Of a stretch of 64,000 bases of DNA, positions 61,749-64,000 are shown piece after piece. A program made the position numbers and the translations under genes. The notes below the pieces were generated by a model, which searched no databases, was not told the DNA's origin, and worked only from the letters and a program-made list of their open reading frames with translations. This DNA is from Gossypium raimondii (lineage: Eukaryota; Streptophyta; Magnoliopsida; Malvales; Malvaceae): NCBI RefSeq assembly GCF_025698545.1, contig NC_068565.1, positions 6,076,001 through 6,140,000 of the forward strand, given 5' to 3'. How positions within the stretch are numbered: position 1 is the first letter of the stretch; every line of letters starts with the position of its first letter.

Positions 61749-62259
61749 GTGAATGTAGGAGAATGTCATTACCAGCAACGTTAGTAGGGGAAACAGTGGG
61801 TGAAATGCTTCAAGCAAATCAATTTGCAAGACAGATCCTAGCTGTTGTTGATAACAAAACCAAGAATACTTCTGCGGATCCTAAAACTCCATTGACTGAA
61901 CACAGGAAGCAAAGATGTCAATTTTTAAAGGTAATTGCATGAACCAATTGAGTTAAAACTCAAATTTTTCCGTTGTTTTTTTTCTGGTGTTGCCATGATA
62001 TGTTCCCTGTTCTGCTAAAATATACTTGTCCTGGTGCTTCTAGTCTCTGATGGAAAAGGATGATTCGAAATGCGGGCAGAATGCGGTGGTGGAGAGGAAA
62101 ACCATATTAGTCCCGAAAAGTGAGACCATAGTTCATGCAATTGTTAGGAATGTTAAAACATTTGACTACCAATTAAGCAATGGTGATATGAAGCCAATAA
62201 AAAAAGGTTTGAATGGTTTGAAAACAACTCGGAAGCAGCGATCCAAAGGAAGCAAGTGA
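61749..62259 (+). pseudogene. TAN1: TANGLED1-derived exon spliced in frame to an unknown segment (captured gene fragment)
   Basis: 61749-61930 follows an acceptor (TTGATGCAG) and encodes ECRRMSLPATLVGETVGEML, QANQFARQILAVV and then DPKTPLTEHRKQ. This is the conserved region of the microtubule-binding, division-site protein TANGLED1 (compare [20 protein letters not shown] from memory). A donor, AAG|GTAATT, at 61930/61931 and an acceptor, CTTCTAG, ending at 62043 would join it, in phase, to 62044-62259. That segment encodes SLMEKDDSKCGQNAVVERK, further basic sequence, and a tail ending KQRSKGSK before TGA. I do not recognise the second segment. The upstream TAN1 exon with the start and the whole C-terminal half are missing. 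It is therefore a partial copy, not a working TAN1, but it could yield a short transcript. Confidence 0.7.
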
Positions 62260-62949
62260 AAAACGAGACTGTAGAGACTTGAGAGACAAAAGTGTTTGTA
62301 TATGAGGTAAAATTGGATTAGATGGAGTGTGTTATATATATGTATATGGGACTGAGTGAATTTTGATAGGTATTAGCACTCGGATCTCTAAAAGCCAGCA
62401 TGGTTAGTGTAACATCATCACCCAGTTTTATAGGGACAAGATTTTGGATATTATCTCAAACGTTTTAAGGCCTATTAACATATGGCATAAATTTTAAGCA
62501 CAATCCCTATATTATTGTATAACCATAGATACAACCTCAATCTTTACCATTTTGGTTAATTTAGTCTGTAACATTTCGTTTTATTTCTTCTTCAATTCTA
62601 TTTAGATTCTACCAGAAAGCAATTTCACATTTTTCTTTTTTAATATTACTAGGTTAATATTTTACTATACCTCTGTAGAACACTTGTCAATCTTTTGACT
62701 CTATTTGTGGAGTCTAAAAGTGTATCATTTAATTGTTTAAAGCACCATTTTCCAAATCTAATAAAATTCATCAAATTTATTTATTATATTTTCTTCATAA
62801 TAAAATTGAAGAAAAAATGTGAGATTCCTCCTAATTGAAGAGAAAAGGACGAAAATTAAACCTATAATTTGCCCCAGATGAAACAAAGAGTTTGACCAAT
62901 TAATTGGTGAAATCGAGTTTAGTAAGAGGAATGGTTTAAATGCCAAAAA

Positions 62950-63235
62950 ATTGATTATATTTAATAATAATTATGTTATATTATATTTTATACTATTATA
63001 TATTATAATTTTAGTAAATTCATATAAGAATATTTAATATTAAGAATTTTATTAAATCATATATTTTAATTAAAATATATTTAATAATAATTATGTTAAA
63101 TTATATTTTATAGTATCATATATTATGATTTGAGTAAATTCATATAAGAATATTGATTATTAAGAATTTTATTAAATTATATATTTTAATTAAAATATAT
63201 TTAATAATAATTATGTTTAAATATGATTAAATTTT
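62950..63235. repeat. 120-bp tandem repeat, about 2.3 copies
   Basis: The word 'ttaataataattatgtt' begins at 62961, 63081 and 63201, exactly 120 bases apart. The intervening 'tttgagtaaattcatataag' type sequence is likewise repeated. Almost pure A/T, it lies inside the Harbinger-like element near its right end. Confidence 0.85.
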
Positions 63236-63339
63236 ATTATTGATAATAATAATCTTATTAAAATTTAAATAACAATAACAATAATCATTTACCAAAACAA
63301 ATTTATGCTAAGGGTATTCTAGTCATTTTAGTTTTTTTC

Positions 63340-63515
63340 CATTATGCTATTACACCTCTATTCCATTCAACCAAACACAAGATTACTATTACGCCTCTAT
63401 TCCATTACATTCAACCAAACAGTGGATTAGCTATTACACCTCTAATCCAATACACCTCTAATCCCAATACACCTCTAATCCAATACACCTATAATCCAAT
63501 ACAGCGAACCAAACG
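63340..63515. repeat. Subterminal short repeats of the Harbinger-like element
   Basis: The unit 'ccaatacacctctaat' recurs about four times between 63440 and 63505. 'ttac(a/g)cctctattcca' occurs at about 63352 and 63390. These clustered short words at a transposon end are the usual place for transposase binding (inference). Confidence 0.7.
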
Positions 63516-63523
63516 CACCCTTA

Positions 63524-64000
63524 ACCTTAAAATCAGAATTTGAGATTTAATGTATTTACAGAATTTTTTTCAAAAATAATCTTTTGATATTGGATTGCAT
63601 AATCATGATATTCACTCATTGAACATTGAGAATGTAAATAGTAAAATTAAGTAGATAAACATGAAACAGTCAATGAAGATGAAGGGAACTTAGTACACCA
63701 ACATTGGACCATAATAATTCATGGGTTTCTTCAATTAACGTGGGCACATATTCCTTGAGCCAATGAGACCAATGTGGTTGTGAAAAAAATTTTGGAGGAT
63801 GAAAAATAAATACAATAGCTCTGGAATTAATGAAACAAACTCAAAAAAGAATTAATGGTCATAATGGTCTCTAATTAAAAGCGAACAAAAGTGAAAATTT
63901 TTGGAAAAATCGAAAATGCGATTGTTCATTTTTTTGTACGATAGATGGTAAAACTTTGGGATTTGAATATTATTAAGCATGATTGTCCGTTACTAAAAGA
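63524..64000. repeat. Right flank with the second copy of the direct repeat (about 63688-63850)
   Basis: After the TTA duplication comes about 160 bases of AT-rich sequence. Then comes the second copy of the repeat that begins 'aacttagtacaccaacattg', in the same orientation as the one at 60300. The window ends in AT-rich DNA with no gene visible. Confidence 0.65.

Larger units (their letters stand above)
60738..63520. mobile_element. Non-autonomous PIF/Harbinger-like element carrying gene fragments (Pack type)
   Basis: The left end reads CACCATGTTTGGTTGGGTGT. The right end in reverse complement reads GGGTGCGTTTGGTTCGCTGT. The first 29 bases of the two ends agree at about 20 positions without gaps, including GTTTGGTT and TGGATTA. 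TTA flanks both sides. The core GTTTGGTT and the TTA duplication fit PIF/Harbinger. Subterminal words 'attacacc(c/t)ctattcc' recur at both ends. No transposase is encoded. The interior holds a TANGLED1 exon, another coding segment and a 120-bp tandem repeat. The first six terminal bases differ between ends, so the element is probably not recently active. Confidence 0.7.

Noticed and set aside
61749-62259. A complete TANGLED1 gene
   Set aside because: The start exon and the long C-terminal half are absent and the piece lies within transposon ends.
1-64000. tRNA, rRNA or microRNA genes
   Set aside because: No cloverleaf with A and B boxes and no rRNA-like stretch was recognised by eye; a dedicated scan was not possible.

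Overview
This is a 64-kb piece of plant nuclear genome. It is AT-rich, its genes are intron-bearing with GT-AG junctions, and its gene-free parts are filled with LTR, MULE, CACTA, PIF/Harbinger and LINE debris. The large 'TGTAACACCC' LTRs and the closeness of the proteins to malvid rosid families suggest Malvaceae, probably cotton (Gossypium). That assignment is recognition from memory, not a search.

Nine host genes are readable, and the exon models were built here by reading splice sites. From left to right they are: DRP5A, a dynamin-like GTPase (minus, 6059-10281); an intronless G-type lectin S-domain receptor kinase (plus, 23171-25555); a proton pump interactor (PPI1/PPI2 type; minus, 26063-28977); a GT14 beta-glucuronosyltransferase-like enzyme (plus, 32580-34272); a DUF616/MUCI70-like Golgi glycosyltransferase (plus, 37768-41608); a small four-helix membrane protein (plus, 43006-43440); a type 3 metallothionein in three tiny exons (minus, 45349-45789); a UBC25-like E2 ubiquitin-conjugating enzyme (plus, 51259-55553); and an intronless DUF2921 multi-pass protein (plus, 56338-59136). 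Apart from the receptor kinase, their order resembles two duplicated Arabidopsis blocks near At1g53 and At3g15, so this looks like an old conserved neighbourhood rather than a functional cluster. There is no operon-like organisation. Loose functional themes are cell-wall and arabinogalactan glycosylation (GT14, DUF616) and membrane or ubiquitin biology.

Gene-poor stretches. 1-6 kb holds a solo LTR with a clean target-site duplication. 10.8-12.1 kb holds a decayed Mutator-like transposase. 12.2-12.4 kb is a 50-bp tandem array. 12.97-13.6 kb is a foldback element. 13.6-19.9 kb is a nest of large solo LTRs inside a DNA-element relic. 21.4-22.95 kb is a Harbinger-like relic. 31.7-32 kb and 48.2-48.65 kb hold RNase H remnants of LINE type. 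35.4-36.2 kb is a CACTA end abutting a LINE piece. 47.5-48.1 kb is a 619-bp solo LTR.

The most unusual object is at 60738-63520. It is a non-autonomous PIF/Harbinger-like element with matching TTA target duplications. It has swallowed an exon of the microtubule-binding protein gene TANGLED1, complete with splice acceptor, and joined it in frame to a second coding segment of unknown origin. A second notable point is the last intron of the proton pump interactor gene, which lacks a GT donor at the position where one is expected.
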